Source: Clostridiales bacterium (GTDB lineage: Bacteria; Bacillota; Peptococcia; DRI-13; UBA5745). Taken from it: a stretch of DNA of 52,623 nucleotides. The position numbers and the translations under genes are program-made. The number at the start of each line of letters is the position of its first letter. Position 1 is the stretch's first letter. The DNA is taken from positions 1 to 52,623 of the forward strand of contig WRIW01000012.1 of NCBI GenBank assembly GCA_009782505.1. Reading direction: 5' to 3'. Below the pieces are notes generated by a model. The model saw nothing but the letters and a program-made list of their open reading frames with translations. It made no database searches and was not told the origin of the DNA. This document shows positions 7,132 to 23,182 of the stretch, in pieces.

Positions 7132-10100
7132 ATGGGGCAGTCGTTGGTAACAGAGACGAAATATCGCGAACGCAGGAGCTTTGCCCGTATCAAGGAAGTT
7201 CTGGAGATGCCGAACCTCATAGAGGTCCAGCAGGATTCTTACAACTGGTTTCTGGAAGTGGGCATCCGTGAGATGTTCCAGGACATTTCACCGATCCAGG
7301 ATTTCACGGGAAATCTTGTCCTGGAGTTTATCGACTACAATCTGGGCGAACCTAAGTGGCAGGTAGAGGACTGCAAGGAGAGGGACGCCACTTTCGCCGC
7401 GCCTCTCCGCGTTAAAGTACGGTTGATCAATAAAGAGACCGGCGAGGTCAAAGAGCAGGAAGTATTTATGGGGGATTTTCCCCTGATGACAGAGAAAGGG
7501 ACCTTCATCATCAATGGCGCGGAGAGGGTCATCGTAAGCCAGCTGGTTCGTTCCCCCGGCGTATATTATGATGAAGCGATGGACCCCAGCGGCAAGAAGC
7601 TATACAGCGCTACGGTGATCCCTAACCGGGGCGCCTGGCTTGAGCTGGAGACGGACATCAACGACGCCGTACACGTCCGCGTGGACAGGACACGCCGCTT
7701 ACCGGTGACCGTGCTGCTGCGCTCATTAGGCTATAGCTCAAACGCCCAGATCAATCAACTCTTTGATAACGACGAACGCGTCCTGCTGACCTTGGAGAAG
7801 GATCATACGGAAAACGAAGACGACGCCCTCATCGAGATTTATAAACGCCTGCGCCCCGGCGAGCCGCCTACGGTGGACAGCGCCCGTTCCTTACTCAACA
7901 CCCTTTTCTTCGACCCGAAGCGCTACGACCTGGCCCATGTGGGGCGATATAAGCTCAATCAGAAGCTGAAAATGGATATCTCCGATAAGATCCGCCATCT
8001 GACGAAGGAAGATATCGTAGAATCCATCCGCTATCTGCTGAATCTGATGAATGGCGAAGGCCGGGCGGACGACATCGACCATCTGGGCAACCGCCGCCTC
8101 CGCTCTGTGGGCGAACTCCTTCAGAATCAGTTCCGCATCGGTTTGTCCCGTATGGAAAGGGTTGTGCGGGAGCGGATGACTATACAGGACGTGGAAGTCA
8201 TCGCGCCCCAGGCGCTCATCAATATCCGGCCGGTGGTGGCGGCGATCAAGGAGTTTTTTGGCTCCAGCCAGCTATCCCAGTTCATGGATCAGACGAACCC
8301 CCTGTCCGAGCTTACGCATAAGCGCCGCCTTTCGGCTCTGGGCCCCGGCGGCTTATCCAGGGAGCGGGCCGGATTTGAGGTTCGGGACGTCCATCACTCC
8401 CACTATGGCAGGATGTGCCCCATCGAGACCCCTGAAGGGCCCAATATCGGGCTTATCGGATCTCTCAGCACCTATGCCCGGGTCAACGAATACGGCTTCA
8501 TCGAGACGCCTTACCGCCTGGTGGACGGCGAGACCCACAGAGTCACGGAGACGATCAAGTATCTGGACGCCACGGAGGAGGACGAGTACGTCATCGCCCA
8601 GGCGAATATGGAGCTGGACGAAAAGGGCTTCTTCCTATCTAACCGCATCCAGGCCCGTTTCGGCAGCGAAATCATGATCGTTGCCCCGGAGAAAGTGGAG
8701 TACATGGACGTGTCTCCCAAGCAGCTGGTATCCATCGCTACCGCCATGATCCCTTTCCTGGAGCATGACGACGCCAACCGGGCCCTTATGGGCGCAAATA
8801 TGCAACGCCAGGCGGTGCCCCTGCTGCGGACGGAAGCCCCTTATGTCGGGACAGGCGAGGAGCGTAAAGCAGCCAGGGATTCTGGCGTGACCATCATTTC
8901 GAAGAAAGACGGTATCGTAGATCAGGTGACCGCCGACGAGATCGTCGTCGCCGACGAAGCCGGCGAAAAGATCCGTTATCGGCTCACGAAGTTTTCCCGG
9001 TCGAATCAGGGGACTTGTATCAATCAGAAGCCTATCGTCAGCAAAGGGCAGCAGGTAGGCGCGGGGGAGATCATAGCCGACGGCCCGTCGACGGATCACG
9101 GCGAACTGGCCCTGGGCAGGAACATTTTAGTCGCGATGATGACATGGGAAGGGTACAACTACGAAGACGCCATGCTCATCAGCCAGAAGCTGGTCAAAGA
9201 GGATTATTTCACCTCCATCCATATTGAAGAGTACGAATGCGATTCGCGGGATACGAAGCTGGGCGCCGAGGAGATCACCAGGGATATCCCTAATGTCTCT
9301 GACGATGTGCTCAAGGATCTGGACGAACGCGGCATCATCCGTATCGGCGCCGAGGTCCAGCCGGGAGACGTGCTGGTGGGCAAGGTCACGCCGAAAGGGG
9401 AGACGGAGCTTACCGCCGAGGAAAGGCTGCTAAGGGCGATATTTGGCGAGAAAGCCCGGGAGGTGAGGGATACATCCCTCCGCGTGCCCCACGGGGAAGC
9501 CGGCAAAATCGTGGATGTGAAGGTGTTTACCCGGGAAAACGGAGACGAACTGTCTCCCGGCGTCAATCAAGTCGTGCGGGTCTATATCGCCCAGAAGCGT
9601 AAGATATCCCAGGGGGACAAGATGGCGGGGCGCCATGGCAACAAAGGCGTCATATCCCGCATACTACCGGAAGAGGATATGCCCTTCCTGCCCGACGGGA
9701 CGCCTGTGGAGATTGTGCTGAACCCTTTGGGCGTGCCTTCCCGTATGAATATCGGCCAGACACTGGAGACCCATCTCGGCTGGGCTGCCCAGGCGCTGGG
9801 GTACTCCTTCGCGACGCCGGTGTTTGACGGCGCTACCGAGGAAAACATTCTGGAAGAGCTGGATAAAGCCGGTCGGCCAAAAAATGGAAAAACCATCCTC
9901 TACGACGGCCGTACAGGCGAGCCTTTCGACAATGAGATCACCGTAGGGATCATGTACATCCTGAAGCTGGCCCATCTGGTGGACGATAAGATCCATGCCC
10001 GCTCCACCGGCCCCTACTCCCTGGTGACGCAGCAGCCCCTGGGCGGCAAAGCCCAGTTCGGCGGCCAGCGCTTTGGCGAGATGGAGGTCTGGGCCCTGGA

Positions 10101-10617
10101 AGCTTACGGCGCGGCGTATACCCTACAGGAGATACTGACGGTGAAGTCCGACGATATCGTCGGCAGGGTCAAGACCTATGAAGCGATCGTGAAGGGGGAA
10201 AACGTCCCCGAGCCCGGGGTGCCGGAATCGTTTAAGGTGCTGATCAAGGAGCTGCAGAGCCTGTGCCTGGACGTGAAAGTGCTGTCCGAGTACAACGAAG
10301 AGATCGAAATCAAGGAGCTGGAAGACGACGTCTCCGAATCCGCCAGGGAGTTTGGCCTGGATCAGACCATAACCGACCGGCGCACAAACACCGCCGTAGT
10401 CCCCGAGGGGGCCGGGCCGGATATCGAGGATCTGTCGGATCTGGCGGAGATGCAGGACAGCAGCGACGCGGATGACGAGTATTTCTCCGGCGAGATCGAG
10501 ACCTATGACCTTGACGCCGAGGATGCGGAGGGGCAGGATGATTTCGAACCGGAGGAAACGGCGGCGCAAGAGGAAGATTTGACCGGCGATACGGATGATG
10601 ATGAGACGAAAGACTGA
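7132..10617 (+). CDS. rpoB: RNA polymerase beta subunit
   Basis: 1161 residues, the beta subunit that forms part of the catalytic cleft. The ATG at 7132 follows AGAGGAG and gives the family-typical N-terminus; a GTG 11 codons earlier is possible but less likely. The rifampicin-binding cluster ([36 protein letters not shown], about residues 376-415) has the standard sensitive residues. Conserved blocks include [10 protein letters not shown] and the C-terminal [24 protein letters not shown]. After the core the protein continues with about 85 strongly acidic residues ([20 protein letters not shown] and beyond), unlike the short end of most relatives. rpoC follows 17 bases later. Confidence 0.97.
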   Translation: MGQSLVTETKYRERRSFARIKEVLEMPNLIEVQQDSYNWFLEVGIREMFQDISPIQDFTGNLVLEFIDYNLGEPKWQVEDCKERDATFAAPLRVKVRLINKETGEVKEQEVFMGDFPLMTEKGTFIINGAERVIVSQLVRSPGVYYDEAMDPSGKKLYSATVIPNRGAWLELETDINDAVHVRVDRTRRLPVTVLLRSLGYSSNAQINQLFDNDERVLLTLEKDHTENEDDALIEIYKRLRPGEPPTVDSARSLLNTLFFDPKRYDLAHVGRYKLNQKLKMDISDKIRHLTKEDIVESIRYLLNLMNGEGRADDIDHLGNRRLRSVGELLQNQFRIGLSRMERVVRERMTIQDVEVIAPQALINIRPVVAAIKEFFGSSQLSQFMDQTNPLSELTHKRRLSALGPGGLSRERAGFEVRDVHHSHYGRMCPIETPEGPNIGLIGSLSTYARVNEYGFIETPYRLVDGETHRVTETIKYLDATEEDEYVIAQANMELDEKGFFLSNRIQARFGSEIMIVAPEKVEYMDVSPKQLVSIATAMIPFLEHDDANRALMGANMQRQAVPLLRTEAPYVGTGEERKAARDSGVTIISKKDGIVDQVTADEIVVADEAGEKIRYRLTKFSRSNQGTCINQKPIVSKGQQVGAGEIIADGPSTDHGELALGRNILVAMMTWEGYNYEDAMLISQKLVKEDYFTSIHIEEYECDSRDTKLGAEEITRDIPNVSDDVLKDLDERGIIRIGAEVQPGDVLVGKVTPKGETELTAEERLLRAIFGEKAREVRDTSLRVPHGEAGKIVDVKVFTRENGDELSPGVNQVVRVYIAQKRKISQGDKMAGRHGNKGVISRILPEEDMPFLPDGTPVEIVLNPLGVPSRMNIGQTLETHLGWAAQALGYSFATPVFDGATEENILEELDKAGRPKNGKTILYDGRTGEPFDNEITVGIMYILKLAHLVDDKIHARSTGPYSLVTQQPLGGKAQFGGQRFGEMEVWALEAYGAAYTLQEILTVKSDDIVGRVKTYEAIVKGENVPEPGVPESFKVLIKELQSLCLDVKVLSEYNEEIEIKELEDDVSESAREFGLDQTITDRRTNTAVVPEGAGPDIEDLSDLAEMQDSSDADDEYFSGEIETYDLDAEDAEGQDDFEPEETAAQEEDLTGDTDDDETKD

Positions 10618-10634
10618 CGAGAGGCGGGATTTTG

Positions 10635-14501
<3,867 letters not shown>

Positions 14502-14505
14502 ATTG

Positions 14506-14535
14506 TTGACAACAAACAGCTGTTAATGATACAAT
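14506..14535 (+). promoter_or_regulatory. Promoter of rpsL-rpsG-fusA-tuf with embedded palindromes
   Basis: TTGACA (14506-14511) and TACAAT (14530-14535) are separated by 18 bases, with TGA before the -10. The -35 lies within the palindrome TTGTTGACAACAA (14503-14515), and AACAGCTGTT (14515-14524), a perfect 10-base palindrome, fills the spacer. A regulator could bind here, but none is identified. Confidence 0.75.
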
Positions 14536-14584
14536 CCCCTGGTGACTTATCCCATGATTGATTTGATCAGGAAGGAGGAAAGGT

Positions 14585-14974
14585 ATGCCAACAATCAACC
14601 AAATGGTGAGGCAGGGCAGGGAAGCGGTTTTCAAGAAGCCGAAAGCGCCCGCTCTTCGGAGCTGTCCCCAGAAGCGGGGCGTCTGCACCAGAGTTTACAC
14701 CACTACGCCAAAGAAGCCAAACTCCGCGCTGCGTAAAGTCGCCCGCGTCCGTTTGTCCCACGGCGCCGAAGTGACGACATATATCCCGGGCGTCGGGCAC
14801 AATCTGCAGGAGCACTCAGTCGTCCTGGTGCGTGGCGGCAGGGTCAGGGACCTTCCCGGCGTGCGTTACCATATCATCCGGGGCGCGTTGGATACCGCCG
14901 GCGTAGCCGCGCGGAATCAGGCCCGCTCCAAGTATGGCGCTAAGAAGCCGAAAGGCGGCACGGTCAAGAAGTAA
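14585..14974 (+). CDS. rpsL: Ribosomal protein S12
   Basis: 129 residues. S12 sits at the decoding centre. The conserved [19 protein letters not shown] and [19 protein letters not shown]-type stretches are intact, with the lysines associated with streptomycin sensitivity in place. The ATG follows GGAAGGAGGAAAGGT. The L7Ae-like gene often found between rpoC and rpsL in Bacillota is missing. Confidence 0.97.
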   Translation: MPTINQMVRQGREAVFKKPKAPALRSCPQKRGVCTRVYTTTPKKPNSALRKVARVRLSHGAEVTTYIPGVGHNLQEHSVVLVRGGRVRDLPGVRYHIIRGALDTAGVAARNQARSKYGAKKPKGGTVKK

Positions 14975-15164
14975 GTATTGCCATGGTACGCTTCGGCAGT
15001 ACGGCCACCCCTGTTATCTTCCAAGTACCGGACGGCCGGGGTCGGCTTCCGGCGAAGGCGCGGGGTTCCGCACAGTGGGGATAGTGACGACAAAATGCCC
15101 TACAGTATTGGCGTTATCTCTGAAAGGGAGCGCTGAGAAGTTATTTGATTGAGGAGGAAGACTT

Positions 15165-15635
15165 ATGTCCAGAAAAGGGGCGGCGCCCAAAAGGGAAGTA
15201 TTGCCGGATCCGATTTACCAGTCCACGCTGGTTACCAAGCTGATCAATAAAATCATGTACGACGGGAAAAGAGGCGCGGCGGAGAAAGCGCTGTACAATG
15301 CCCTGACTACCGTCGAGGCGAAAACCGGGAAAAACGGCCTTGAAGTGTTGGAGACCGCGCTGAAAAACATCATGCCGACCTTGGAAGTCAAGGCGCGCAG
15401 GGTGGGCGGCGCCAACTATCAGGTGCCGATAGAGGTCAGAGCCGACCGGCGGGAGACTTTGGGTATACGCTGGCTGGTGACCTACGCCCGCAACCGGGGC
15501 GAGAAAACCATGGAAAGCCGCCTCGCCGGAGAAATCATGGACGCGGCGAACAACACGGGCGGCTCGGTGAAGAGGAAAGAAGACACGCACAAGATGGCTG
15601 AGGCCAACAGGGCGTTTGCCCATTACCGCTGGTAA
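15165..15635 (+). CDS. rpsG: Ribosomal protein S7
   Basis: 156 residues. S7 starts assembly of the 30S head and contacts the E-site tRNA. Typical segments are [18 protein letters not shown] at the N-terminus and the [19 protein letters not shown] helix. The ATG follows GAGGAGGAAG. A 190-base gap after rpsL could hold a leader, but no known motif was recognised. Confidence 0.97.
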   Translation: MSRKGAAPKREVLPDPIYQSTLVTKLINKIMYDGKRGAAEKALYNALTTVEAKTGKNGLEVLETALKNIMPTLEVKARRVGGANYQVPIEVRADRRETLGIRWLVTYARNRGEKTMESRLAGEIMDAANNTGGSVKRKEDTHKMAEANRAFAHYRW

Positions 15636-15652
15636 TTGAAAGGGGTCGGATC

Positions 15653-17734
15653 TTGGGACGGGAATTTCTACTGGAGAAAACAAGAAATATCGGAATCATG
15701 GCCCATATCGACGCCGGAAAGACAACGACCACCGAGCGGATATTGTTTTACTCAGGGCGGACTCATCGCATCGGCGAAGTGCACGACGGCGCCGCGACCA
15801 TGGATTGGATGCCCCAGGAGCAGGAACGGGGCATCACGATCACTTCCGCGGCTACCACGTGCAACTGGGGCGATTATCGGATAAACATCATCGACACGCC
15901 AGGGCACGTTGATTTCACTGTGGAAGTCGAGCGCTCTTTGCGGGTATTGGACGGCGCGGTCGCTGTGTTTTGCGCGGTAGGCGGCGTACAACCTCAGTCG
16001 GAGACGGTATGGCGCCAAGCCGACAAGTACCGGGTTCCGCGGATCGCTTACATCAACAAAATGGACAGGGTCGGCGCTGATTTTTTCCGCGTCGTACAAA
16101 TGATGAAAGACAGGCTCAAGACGAAAGCCGTGCCCATCCAGCTGCCGATAGGCGGCGAGGAAAACTTCAAAGGCGTCGTCGACCTGATACGGATGAAAGC
16201 GGATATCTATCAGGACGACGACATGGGCAAGGAGTATGAGGAAGTCGATATCCCGGCGGATATGCTTGAGAAGGCGATGGAGTACCGGGAGATATTGCTG
16301 GAAGCGGTAGCCGAGGAAGACGAGGAGTTGACGGAGAAGTTTCTGGAAGGCGAGGAGATCACGGAGGAAGAACTGATCCGCGGCATACGCCAGGCTACGA
16401 TCCAGGTAAGGATCACGCCGGTGGTGTGCGGCTCGTCTTTCAAGAACAAGGGCGTACAGCCCATGATCGACGCGGTGGTGGACTATCTTCCCTCGCCTCT
16501 GGATGTGCCCCCCGTGGGCGGGATAGACCCCGGCACCGAAGACGACGCCGAGCGCAAAGCGGACGACGGCGAGCCTTTCTCAGGCCTTGTGTTCAAAATC
16601 ATGACGGACGTCCATGTGGGGAAGCTGGCATTCTTCCGCGTATACTCCGGCATCCTGAAGACCGGCGACGCCGTCCTCAACGCCACCACCGGCAAGCGGG
16701 AGCGGGCCGGCCGGCTGCTGATGATGCACGCCAACCACAGAGAAGAAGTGAGCGAGGTCTATACCGGCGATATCGCGGCTTTTGTAGGCCTCAAGGAGTC
16801 CACCACGGGGGATACCCTCTGCGATGAGGCTCATCCCATCATCCTGGAGTCTATGGTGTTTCCCGAGCCGGTCATCGACGTGGCTATCGAGCCGAAGAGC
16901 AAAAACGACGAAGACAAAATGGGTCTGGCTTTGAGCAAGCTCAGCGACGAAGACCCTACTTTCAAGATACATACCGACCCCGAGACGGGGCAGACGATCA
17001 TATCCGGCATGGGCGAGCTCCACTTGGAGATCATCGTGGACCGCCTGCTGCGGGAATTCAAAGTTAACGCCAACGTAGGCCGGCCTCAGGTGGCTTACAA
17101 AGAGACGATCACCAAGGCGGTGCGCTGCGAAGGCAGGTTCATCCGCCAGTCCGGCGGCAGAGGCCAGTATGGCCATTGCGTGGTAGAGATGGAGCCCGGC
17201 GAGCCCGGCAGCGGGTTCGAGTTCCTCGACAAGGTCGTGGGCGGCGCGGTGCCCCGGGAATACATCCCCGCTGTGGAAAACGGCATCAGGGAAGCGATGG
17301 AAAACGGCGTCATCGCCGGGTATCCCACGGTGGACGTGAAAGCCACCATCCTGGACGGCTCTTTCCACGAAGTGGATTCATCGGAGATGGCTTTCAAGAT
17401 CGCCGGCTCCATGGCATTCAAGAATGGCGCCATGAAAGCCGATCCGGTTCTGTTGGAGCCGGTGATGTCCGTGGAGGTCAACGTACCGGAGGAGTATATG
17501 GGCGACGTCATGGGCGACATAAGCTCCAGGCGGGGCCGTATCGAAGGTACGGAGGAGCAGAGCGGCGCCAGGATCATCCGGGGGCTGGTGCCTTTGGGAG
17601 AGATGTTTGGTTACGCGACGGATCTGCGGTCGAAAACCCAGGGCAGAGGCGTCTACATCATGCAGTTTTCCCATTATGAGGAAGCCGCGAAGAGCGTGAC
17701 CGAAGAAATCGTCCGCAAACGATTAGGCAGATAG
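15653..17734 (+). CDS. fusA: Elongation factor G
   Basis: 693 residues, normal length for EF-G, the GTPase that drives translocation. The G domain has [14 protein letters not shown] (about 17-30), DTPGHVDF and [10 protein letters not shown]. Domains II to V follow, with the domain IV tip near [13 protein letters not shown] and the C-terminal [13 protein letters not shown]. The start is TTG at 15653 after AAAGGGG. It is 17 bases after rpsG and 58 bases before tuf, the standard str operon order. Confidence 0.96.
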   Translation: MGREFLLEKTRNIGIMAHIDAGKTTTTERILFYSGRTHRIGEVHDGAATMDWMPQEQERGITITSAATTCNWGDYRINIIDTPGHVDFTVEVERSLRVLDGAVAVFCAVGGVQPQSETVWRQADKYRVPRIAYINKMDRVGADFFRVVQMMKDRLKTKAVPIQLPIGGEENFKGVVDLIRMKADIYQDDDMGKEYEEVDIPADMLEKAMEYREILLEAVAEEDEELTEKFLEGEEITEEELIRGIRQATIQVRITPVVCGSSFKNKGVQPMIDAVVDYLPSPLDVPPVGGIDPGTEDDAERKADDGEPFSGLVFKIMTDVHVGKLAFFRVYSGILKTGDAVLNATTGKRERAGRLLMMHANHREEVSEVYTGDIAAFVGLKESTTGDTLCDEAHPIILESMVFPEPVIDVAIEPKSKNDEDKMGLALSKLSDEDPTFKIHTDPETGQTIISGMGELHLEIIVDRLLREFKVNANVGRPQVAYKETITKAVRCEGRFIRQSGGRGQYGHCVVEMEPGEPGSGFEFLDKVVGGAVPREYIPAVENGIREAMENGVIAGYPTVDVKATILDGSFHEVDSSEMAFKIAGSMAFKNGAMKADPVLLEPVMSVEVNVPEEYMGDVMGDISSRRGRIEGTEEQSGARIIRGLVPLGEMFGYATDLRSKTQGRGVYIMQFSHYEEAAKSVTEEIVRKRLGR

Positions 17735-17792
17735 GTATCCATACAGCATAAATTTTTATGGAAATATTAAGTTACGCAGGAGGATTATGACA

Positions 17793-18983
<1,191 letters not shown>

Positions 18984-19005
18984 AGTCATTTATATCTGTA
19001 ATACA

Positions 19006-19048
19006 ACAGGCCCGTATGTCAGTTTACCTGATATACGGGCCTGTGTTT
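19006..19048. terminator. Bidirectional terminator between tuf and the ABC lipoprotein gene
   Basis: ACAGGCCCGTAT (19006-19017) pairs perfectly with ATACGGGCCTGT (19033-19044), and the stem extends through GTCAG/CTGAT. On the plus strand GTTTGGTTT follows; on the minus strand TGTATT follows. It separates two convergent genes. Confidence 0.85.
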
Positions 19049-19100
19049 GGTTTAAATCTCTACAGCTGAATGGACGACGGATACGACCGGGCGTCCGGTA

Positions 19101-20753
19101 CTATTTCGCCCAGTAGGCGCGCCACGGCGTCCACATGGTATCCGCCGAATACTCTTTGAAGCCGCCGTCGGTGAGTCCGTTGCGGATGAAGTAAGTCGTG
19201 TTGTTATGATAGACGGGGACAAAGGCCTGGTACTTGAGGGCAAGCTCATCCAGGGCGCCGAACAGATCATTGTCGATATCGTAGCTGCGCCGGGCGATGT
19301 AGTACATATCCTCGTACTCGTCAGGACGCATGCAGCTCACGTATGACGTCCGGTCGGGATGCCACCAAATGTAGAAGGAGATACCGGTATTCATGACCTG
19401 GCCCCAGTTAAAGGCCATGATGCCGTCCCAGCCGTTATACTGCAAATCGGTGAGTCTGCCCGGATCCGGGAACTCCAGCTCGCAGTTGATGCCCACTTGG
19501 CCAAGCATATCCGCCACCGCTACGATCTGATCCTGGAACTGGGCGTTGGAGCGCAGAGCGGTGGTGAAGCCATTGGGGTAGCCGGCGTCGGCGAGAAGCT
19601 GTTTGGCTTTCTCCGGATTATACGTGGCGAGCTCGAGATAGGGGTTGCCGGGATCGAGCCTGCCGGCAAAACCGGGGCTGGTGAGCTGGGCGGCAGGCTT
19701 CCAGATGCCGAAGCCTTTCGCTTCACAGAGGGCTTCGCGGTCGATGGCGTAGGAGATCGCGTTGCGGACGCGTACGTCATAGAAGGGGTTGTCCTTCTCG
19801 TCTACGCTATTGGGGCAGAGGATCCAGGAGCCGGAGCCGCGCATATAGGAGTAGTCGAAATCGATGCCGGCGTTCATCAGCGTCCAGGCCTGCTCGGCGT
19901 TGGAGATGCCGAAATAGTCGATGCGATCCTTGGGATCGTTTGACATCAAGGCGGCGTTCTGGACCAGGACGTCGGTGATGGCGTAATACTCCACGCCGTC
20001 CAGATAAGGCATGCCTTCACCCCAATAGTTCTCATTGCGCTCGAAGATGACGCTGGAGCCGATGTTCCATTCCTTCAGCTTGAAAGGCCCTGTGCCGACG
20101 GGATTCTGGCGGGCGTATTCTTTGCCGTTTTTCTGATAGTTTTCCATTGAGACCATGGCATAGGTATGGGAAGCGAAAGTCTCAAACAGCACGTTTTGCC
20201 AGTTCCGGAATGATACTTCCACCGTATATTCGTCAATGACCCTGGTCATCCCCGGGCCGACTTCCTCGTTGCCTCTATTGTCTTCGTGCCAGGAATCCAG
20301 GTTCCACTGCACAGCCTCGGCATTGAAGGGGGAGCCGTCGGTAAATTTGATACCTTCCTTAAGCTCGAAGGTAATGGTTTTCTTATCCAAATCGATATCC
20401 CATGTGTTCGCCAGCCAGGGTTCGTATACGCCGCTCATGGTGAAGTTCACCAGGTCTTCGGCGAAATTGGTGCTGAAGTGACGGGCGATGATGGGCTGCC
20501 AGACCAAGCCGAAAGGTTCGCCAAAGTCACCGGTATCGATGAGCTTCACGACGCCGCCATACTTGTCGCCGCTGTCGGCGCCGTCGCCTGCCGGTTGGGC
20601 GGGAGGCGAGGCGGTGATGTTATAGTTGGTCTGTACGTCCGGGGTGGGAATGGTGACGGGTTCAGCCGGAGCGGGGGTGCTGCCGCCGCCGCAGGCCGCG
20701 AGGGCAAATAAGATAAGCGATAGGATGACAGTACAACAAAGTAGTTTTTTCAT
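19101..20753 (-). CDS. ABC transporter substrate-binding lipoprotein (peptide/nickel type, SBP_bac_5)
   Basis: 550 residues. A lipoprotein signal ends in the lipobox LAAC (Cys21), followed by a flexible Gly, Pro and Thr-rich linker. The rest matches extracellular solute-binding family 5: YEPWLANTWDID, TFELKEGIKFTDGSPFNAE, GTGPFKLKEW and VRNAISYAIDRE. These proteins catch peptides, nickel chelates or similar solutes outside the membrane and pass them to a permease. The start at 20753 follows AGGAGGT; upstream open sequence is not coding. It is alone, convergent with tuf and divergent from rpsJ. The only matching permease and ATPase genes here are at 37724-41318, so the two loci may work together. 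Confidence 0.9.
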   Translation of the reverse strand: MKKLLCCTVILSLILFALAACGGGSTPAPAEPVTIPTPDVQTNYNITASPPAQPAGDGADSGDKYGGVVKLIDTGDFGEPFGLVWQPIIARHFSTNFAEDLVNFTMSGVYEPWLANTWDIDLDKKTITFELKEGIKFTDGSPFNAEAVQWNLDSWHEDNRGNEEVGPGMTRVIDEYTVEVSFRNWQNVLFETFASHTYAMVSMENYQKNGKEYARQNPVGTGPFKLKEWNIGSSVIFERNENYWGEGMPYLDGVEYYAITDVLVQNAALMSNDPKDRIDYFGISNAEQAWTLMNAGIDFDYSYMRGSGSWILCPNSVDEKDNPFYDVRVRNAISYAIDREALCEAKGFGIWKPAAQLTSPGFAGRLDPGNPYLELATYNPEKAKQLLADAGYPNGFTTALRSNAQFQDQIVAVADMLGQVGINCELEFPDPGRLTDLQYNGWDGIMAFNWGQVMNTGISFYIWWHPDRTSYVSCMRPDEYEDMYYIARRSYDIDNDLFGALDELALKYQAFVPVYHNNTTYFIRNGLTDGGFKEYSADTMWTPWRAYWAK

Positions 20754-20887
20754 TGAAGACCTCCTGTTAATTCGTGATTGATCATTCTGGTATACATTAC
20801 AACTATTCCACAATAGATCGAGTGTAAACTGGTATCTTTCGGTACCACCTCCGATTTGAATGAGTATCTTGTTAACATTCTTTTTAC

Positions 20888-20915
20888 ATTCTATCAAATC
20901 CATGAAAAAATTCAA
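20888..20915 (-). promoter_or_regulatory. Probable promoter of the ABC lipoprotein gene
   Basis: Reading the minus strand, TTGAAT (20915-20910) and TAGAAT (20893-20888) are 16 bases apart, with TGA before the -10. A leader of about 125 bases would follow. Confidence 0.5.
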
Positions 20916-20958
20916 TAGAAATAACGATAATAAAGTATGAGAAAGTGCAAAAAAATAC

Positions 20959-20987
20959 TTGCGTCGCTTAATTTTTTTTGTTAGAAT
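20959..20987 (+). promoter_or_regulatory. Promoter of the rpsJ (S10) operon
   Basis: TTGCGT (20959-20964), a 17-base spacer with an 8-T run, and TAGAAT (20982-20987) preceded by TGT as an extended -10. About 200 bases of leader precede rpsJ. Confidence 0.7.
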
Positions 20988-21191
20988 AACAGGGCTTGGC
21001 AAAAGACAGACCCATGATGAGTGTCTGCAAAGGGTCAGTATTCATGCGATGAAGCGGGAGGTTGCCGGATACTTGTGACACGCCGGTGGGCGTTGTTCAT
21101 AAGCGGGCTGGAAAACAGCGCCGTACCGGGGAATTTTCGCTGAGCATGTCCGAAAAATCATCAATCGGGCGAAAGGGAGGAAACATAGTTT

Positions 21192-21503
21192 ATGGCCAAA
21201 CAACAAAAAATCCGAATCCGCCTCAAGGCATTTGACCACAAGGTACTGGATGCTTCCGCGGAAAAAATCGTTGACACCGCCAAACGCACAGGCGCCAGCG
21301 TAGCAGGGCCGGTACCGCTGCCCACCGAGCGGAATCTGTATACGATCCTCAGATCCCCTCATGTAAACAAGGATTCGCGGGAGCAATTCGAGATGAGGAC
21401 GCACAAACGTCTCATCGATATCATCGACCCCACGCCAAAAACCGTTGATTCTCTGATGAGTCTTGACCTACCGACGGGCGTCGATATAGAAATCAAGCTT
21501 TAG
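21192..21503 (+). CDS. rpsJ: Ribosomal protein S10
   Basis: 103 residues. S10 is in the 30S head and doubles as the NusE antitermination partner of NusB. The [20 protein letters not shown] start and the [20 protein letters not shown] stretch are diagnostic. It leads the long ribosomal array that ends with rplQ; the ATG follows GGGAGGAAAC. Confidence 0.97.
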   Translation: MAKQQKIRIRLKAFDHKVLDASAEKIVDTAKRTGASVAGPVPLPTERNLYTILRSPHVNKDSREQFEMRTHKRLIDIIDPTPKTVDSLMSLDLPTGVDIEIKL

Positions 21504-21516
21504 GAGGGAAGGCGCA

Positions 21517-22146
21517 GTGAAAAAAGCGATATTGGGCACGAAGCTGGGGATGCTCCAGATCTTCGACGACGCCGGCCGGGTCATACCCGTGACGGTAGTC
21601 AAAGCGGGGCCGTGCATCGTGACCCAGAAGAAAACGAAAGAGAACGACGGCTACGAAGCCATACAGGTCGGATTTATCCCGGCTAAGGAGAAGCATCTCA
21701 CCAACCCCCTCAAAGGTCATTTCGCCAAGCAGGGCGTAAGCGCCATGAGACATCTGAGGGAGCTCAGGCTTGAGGATACCGCTTCTTATGAGTTAGGCAA
21801 TGAGATCAAAGCCGATGTATTTGCGGCGGGCGACCTGGTGGACGTGAGCGGCGTCAGTAAAGGCAAGGGCTTCCAAGGCTCCATCAAGCGTCACGGCTTT
21901 TCCAGAGGCCCCATGCAGCACGGCTCGAAGTATCACCGGCGCAACGGCTCCCTGGGAGCCAAGGGGCCGGCCAGGGTGCTGCCCGGTCGCAAGGGCCCGG
22001 GCAGGATGGGCGGCGACGCCGTCACCATCCAGGGGCTTCACGTGGTGCGGGTAGACGCCGATAAGGATCTCATCCTGATCAAAGGCGCTATCCCCGGCGC
22101 GAGGAAGGCCGTTGTCCTGATCCAAAACTCCATCAAAGGGAAATGA
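21517..22146 (+). CDS. rplC: Ribosomal protein L3
   Basis: 209 residues with a GTG start at 21517 after TAGGAGGG. L3 helps nucleate 50S assembly and reaches toward the peptidyl transferase centre. The [20 protein letters not shown] loop and GRMGGD motif are typical. It is 13 bases after rpsJ. Confidence 0.97.
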   Translation: MKKAILGTKLGMLQIFDDAGRVIPVTVVKAGPCIVTQKKTKENDGYEAIQVGFIPAKEKHLTNPLKGHFAKQGVSAMRHLRELRLEDTASYELGNEIKADVFAAGDLVDVSGVSKGKGFQGSIKRHGFSRGPMQHGSKYHRRNGSLGAKGPARVLPGRKGPGRMGGDAVTIQGLHVVRVDADKDLILIKGAIPGARKAVVLIQNSIKGK

Positions 22147-22174
22147 TATCGTCCACGGGCAAGGAGGAAGTAAT

Positions 22175-22798
22175 ATGGCTAAAGTTTCATTATATAATAT
22201 GCAAGGCGAAGAAGTGGGCGAATTTGAGCTCAACGACTCGGTATTCGGCATCACCCCCAATGAATCCGTAGTGCACGAAGCCGTAGTCATGCAAATGGCA
22301 AGCCGTCGCCAAGGTACCGTGGGCGTCAAGTCCCGGGGTATGGTCAGCGGCGGAGGCAAGAAGCCCTTTCGGCAGAAAGGCACAGGCAGAGCCCGGTCCG
22401 GCAGCAGCCGGTCACCATTGTGGCGTCACGGCGGCGTCATCTTCGGGCCGCAAGCCAGGAGCTACGCTTATACGATACCTCGCAAAAAGCGCCGCCTGGC
22501 TATGAGATCCGTACTTTCCGACAAGGTCGCAAACGGCGACTTCATCGTGGTAGACGAGCTAAAGATGGAGAAGCCAAACACGAAAATGATGGCGCAGATA
22601 CTGGGCAAGCTGGGCGTGGAGCGCAAGGCTCTGGTCGTGACGGATTGCGAGGACGCCAGGTTGTCTGCCCGCAATATAGCCGGGGTCAAGCCGGTGAAAG
22701 CCGACGGCGTAAATGTCTACGACGTCCTTAATCACGATAAAGTAGTCATCGGCGCCGATCAGGTTCGAAAGATGGAGGAGGTGCTGGCAGATGCGTAA
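22175..22798 (+). CDS. rplD: Ribosomal protein L4
   Basis: 207 residues. L4 lines the exit tunnel, and in some bacteria it represses its own operon. The extended loop with [20 protein letters not shown] and [13 protein letters not shown] is intact. The gene overlaps the start of rplW by 8 bases, suggesting translational coupling. Confidence 0.97.
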   Translation: MAKVSLYNMQGEEVGEFELNDSVFGITPNESVVHEAVVMQMASRRQGTVGVKSRGMVSGGGKKPFRQKGTGRARSGSSRSPLWRHGGVIFGPQARSYAYTIPRKKRRLAMRSVLSDKVANGDFIVVDELKMEKPNTKMMAQILGKLGVERKALVVTDCEDARLSARNIAGVKPVKADGVNVYDVLNHDKVVIGADQVRKMEEVLADA

Positions 22799-23075
22799 CC
22801 CTCACGATGTATTGATCAAGCCGATCGTGACAGAGAAATCATCCGCCCTCATGTCGGAAGGCAAGTATTCATTTAAAGTTGACAGAGCCGCGAACAAGAT
22901 CGAAATCAAATACGCTGTAGAGACGGCTTTTAAGGTGGACGTGACTGACGTACGCACGATGAATATGCCCGGCAAAGTAAAGCGCCAGGGCAGGACCTCA
23001 GGCTTGACGCCCGAGTGGAAAAAGGCCATCGTGACGCTAAAGCCCGGTCAAAGGCTGCCTATATTTGACGAATAG
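22791..23075 (+). CDS. rplW: Ribosomal protein L23
   Basis: 94 residues. L23 lies at the tunnel exit and docks trigger factor and SRP. The [20 protein letters not shown] start is typical of the family. The ATG lies inside the end of rplD, with GGAGGTG as the ribosome binding site. A 107-base gap before rplB contains two copies of GTACGTAA but no recognised signal. Confidence 0.97.
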   Translation: MRNPHDVLIKPIVTEKSSALMSEGKYSFKVDRAANKIEIKYAVETAFKVDVTDVRTMNMPGKVKRQGRTSGLTPEWKKAIVTLKPGQRLPIFDE

Positions 23076-23182
23076 AGGAAGCCAAGGCGGCAACGACAGG
23101 CGCGAGGGCGCGTACGTAAATGGTACGTAACCGAGCGGATGGAGGAAGCCAACGTAGTATAGCGGAAAAAGGAGGAGCCAAA

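Larger units (their letters stand above)
20754..21191. other. Divergent intergenic region between the ABC lipoprotein gene and rpsJ
   Basis: These 438 bases hold two back-to-back promoters in an AT-rich centre (minus strand near 20888-20915, plus strand at 20959-20987). A leader of about 200 bases before rpsJ follows. No gene, terminator or known leader RNA was recognised in it. Confidence 0.6.

Noticed and set aside
20841-20852. GGTGGTACCG on the minus strand, resembling the T-box core in the leader of the ABC lipoprotein gene.
   Set aside because: The predicted promoter is only about 30 bases upstream, too close for a T-box stem I. No terminator hairpin with a T run follows, and an ABC lipoprotein is not a clear T-box target here.
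21000-21190. Possible ribosomal leader RNA before rpsJ.
   Set aside because: Short pairings exist, but no arrangement matching a known S10 or other leader could be recognised.
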